In this document: one piece after another, positions 61,846-64,000 of the stretch
How the letters are laid out: every line of letters starts with the position of its first letter
Numbering within the stretch: position 1 is the stretch's first letter
Assembly: GCF_017654505.1 (NCBI RefSeq)
Contig: NC_054535.1
Coordinates: 84,919,785-84,983,784 of the forward strand
DNA length: 64,000 bases
Direction of reading: 5' to 3'
Source: Polyodon spathula
Taxonomy: Eukaryota; Chordata; Actinopteri; Acipenseriformes; Polyodontidae
Position numbers and translations under genes: made by a program
The notes under the pieces: model-generated
The model's database searches: none
The model's input: only the letters and a program-made list of their open reading frames with translations
What the model was told of the DNA's origin: nothing

Positions 61846-62285
61846 TGTTCAATAGCTCATTGTAGCAACCAACATGAAAAAAACCCAAGCAATCAGTTAC
61901 CCACATACTCCCTTCACTATCTTCAGATTCTGACCCTTAGGCATTTTTGGCAAAGAATGTGTTCAGCATACGGGTACAAGGTTTCACAACAGTTTAATGA
62001 GTGGTTCATATGGGCTGGCAGATCACAATCTGTTAAATAACTTAAATAACAAATGCACATGTGATTTTATACAGCACTGTATATATGCAACAATACCTCT
62101 TGCATTGAGAAAACACTACCGGAATTGGTATAAAGGAAATCATTATGTAATACGGTTTTGGCAAGGAGCATTGTTCAAAACTATATCATTATGTGCAGTA
62201 TTAAAATATAGCAAATCCACAAAACCAACTAAATTGTATATTTGACATTTTAGTGTCCTGTGTAACATGGGCCATCGTCTTTTTG

Positions 62286-62317
<32 letters not shown>

Positions 62318-64000
62318 AAAAGCATACATCAGCAGATATCCGTGTTTATCACATGAACAACCTCAACATATGTTGTAAAAATAAAAGCAAAACTTGTTTT
62401 GAAAACTGTCCAAAATATTTTTTACTTGGGGGCTAAGAATGAAAAATGCCAAAAGAACAAAAATACCATTTTTGATATGGAAATTGTCAAAAAAAAAGGG
62501 GCAGCTGGAAGGTAAGAATTTACCAGTCAGGACAATGGCACTTAAATACTACTACTATTAAACTGTATCTGTTGGTAGTGTGGCTTCTTATAATGCAGCG
62601 GTTTTCACACTGGGAACAATTCTGAAATGGCAGTCATTTTATTTAGTCCCACTTGCCAATCTATTGCAAACTTTTGTCTTGTAATAAACGTTTAATCGCT
62701 AACACCAGACTGATGTGCCGTGACATAGCGTTCAGTGCAAGCTTGGCCAATTTACGTATTAAACAGGTATATCTGAAATAAGCCCTGCTTAAATGTCATA
62801 TAAACAGTTGGCCAGTTACTGGAGTCTTTGGGATTAAAAAAAAAAAAAAAAAAAAAACTAAAAGACTAGTCTTGACTATTTTATTTCCTGTGTGCATTCG
62901 TGCCTGCAAATAGATTTTTTTTTTTCAATGACCAGATTAAAGTTTGTTGTAACTTAAATATTATTGGTTCATTTCAAAATACAGAATGTATGCCCAGTCA
63001 GAAACCCAAGTACTGCCATGCGGTCTAATTTTACAAGCCATTACATCTGGTATGAGTAACAGTTTTTAGCTTTCAATCCAGTGAAAAAATATGGATTGCT
63101 GGCTCAATACTGGTACATTACTAGCAAAGGGCAATCAAGATGGAATACCGTCAGATTAAAAACAACAAAAACATCCTGCGAATGAAGCTCTCTTAAATTT
63201 CCCTGCCATCATCAGTGATTTGTGTGTTAACAAGCACGGACATCCATCACACTGATATTAGGTAAGCGTTTTATTAGGATTTTTTAATTTGCATCAGTAT
63301 TGTATGTTTTAGTCACCAAGAATTAAAAAATACCAATAACAAGTTTTTGTAATAAGGTCAGCTGTAGAGATGCATGGATAGTGAACTTTTCTTTGCCTGC
63401 TTTTCTGTAATTGTATTATCAATAAAAATACACGGACTGCAATTTGCTATCAAGGAATAGTCCAATGTCATTTCTGAGTGACTAAGGCTACCATGGAGGC
63501 TTCGTTGATTTTAACTAATCAGTAATTACAATAAAATGATATTGATGTTTCCAACAACTAGAAATCTGTTTGAGGGACTATTTTTATCCAAAAGTAAATA
63601 TATTTTTCTGTTATATTACAGTAACTTATAAATTGAACCCATCACACACTCCAAGGCTTGTGCGTTGTTGTACCATGTTATTGTAAAGATCTGGGGATTT
63701 TTTTTTCTGTTTTCATTTTATAATGACTGACTATCTCAGATGGGGATATGCAGCGGACTACATTTTTTGGAAAGGGGTATGCAGTTTAAAAAGATGAAAA
63801 CCCCTGTTCTAAAGTGATTTGGTACAATGAATATCCTTTACTCAGCGATACACCAGCATCACTGTGACATATTTCCCAATATTTTCCCCAAAAGTGACGG
63901 TGAGTACTGTAGAGACACCTTGATTGAATCTACAGCTTTAGAGTTTTATTTTTTGTTCTTTAGAAACAAAAAGGTCAATAAACTCCGTTGGCATATTTAA
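61846..64000. other. unassigned AT-rich DNA to window end
   Basis: No HSD17B4 exon recognised. A-runs at 62285-62317 and 62837-62857. A short minus-strand frame near 63830-63910 with a possible acceptor is discussed under rejected items. Confidence 0.5.

Noticed and set aside
63830..63910. Minus-strand TCTCTACAG followed by a short open stretch (TVTFGENIGKYVTVMLVYR)
   Set aside because: It looks like an acceptor and exon, but the peptide does not match HSD17B4 or a recognised family, and it stops after about 23 codons.
53357..64000. Further upstream HSD17B4 exons
   Set aside because: I looked for the segment ending in GGFGGKR that precedes PNRPPDAV and for a suitable minus-strand acceptor/donor pair, and found none; the next exon is probably outside the window.

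Overview
This is AT-rich eukaryotic DNA, most likely from a ray-finned fish. It shows GT-AG introns and dense fish-type transposon relics: Tc1/mariner, hAT, PIF/Harbinger, DIRS-like, CR1 and L2 LINEs, and LTRs, with very long (TA)n, (CA)n and (AAT)n arrays. The large introns and the CR1/L2 mix would suit a non-teleost lineage such as sturgeon, paddlefish, gar or bichir; that placement is inference.

One host gene is visible. On the minus strand, 35363-53356, eight exons with consistent splice phases encode the last 258 residues of HSD17B4 (peroxisomal multifunctional enzyme type 2). They cover the second half of the 2-enoyl-CoA hydratase 2 domain, with the catalytic Asp and His in GDWNPLH, then the SCP2-like domain and a C-terminal AKL peroxisomal signal. 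The 5' exons must lie beyond the right edge, because none is recognisable from 53.4 to 64 kb. Introns carry Tc1 relics, a CR1 fragment, a DIRS-like fragment and giant microsatellites.

Layout: 1-6 kb holds a decayed PIF/Harbinger element (transposase relic plus a Myb/SANT-like relic, both minus) with a probable retroviral-type LTR and a foldback MITE nested between them. 7.1-8.3 kb is a Tc1 element with long terminal repeats. 11.1-11.9 kb is extreme T-rich low-complexity DNA. 13-17 kb is unassigned and partly GC-richer, with a possible RNA pseudoknot. 18-21 kb carries two copies of a long-palindrome foldback family, with a third copy at 56 kb. 22.2-23.3 kb has LTR sequences, one a solo LTR with a target duplication. 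24-29.9 kb is an L2 LINE interrupted by a nearly complete CR1 LINE with an esterase-type ORF1 and an endonuclease/RT ORF2 broken by one internal deletion. 32.5-34.1 kb is another Tc1 element and 34.4 kb a hAT MITE. 35-53 kb is HSD17B4. 54-58 kb has further transposon relics, including DIRS-like sequence. 61.5-61.85 kb is a 40-bp satellite that carries an E-box in every unit.

No complete new gene system was found. The observations most worth following are the giant microsatellites just upstream of two in-frame-skippable HSD17B4 exons, the foldback family, the E-box satellite, the mirror-image microsatellites at the ends of one Tc1 copy, and the pseudoknot overlapping the stop codon of an unexplained 163-codon ORF.
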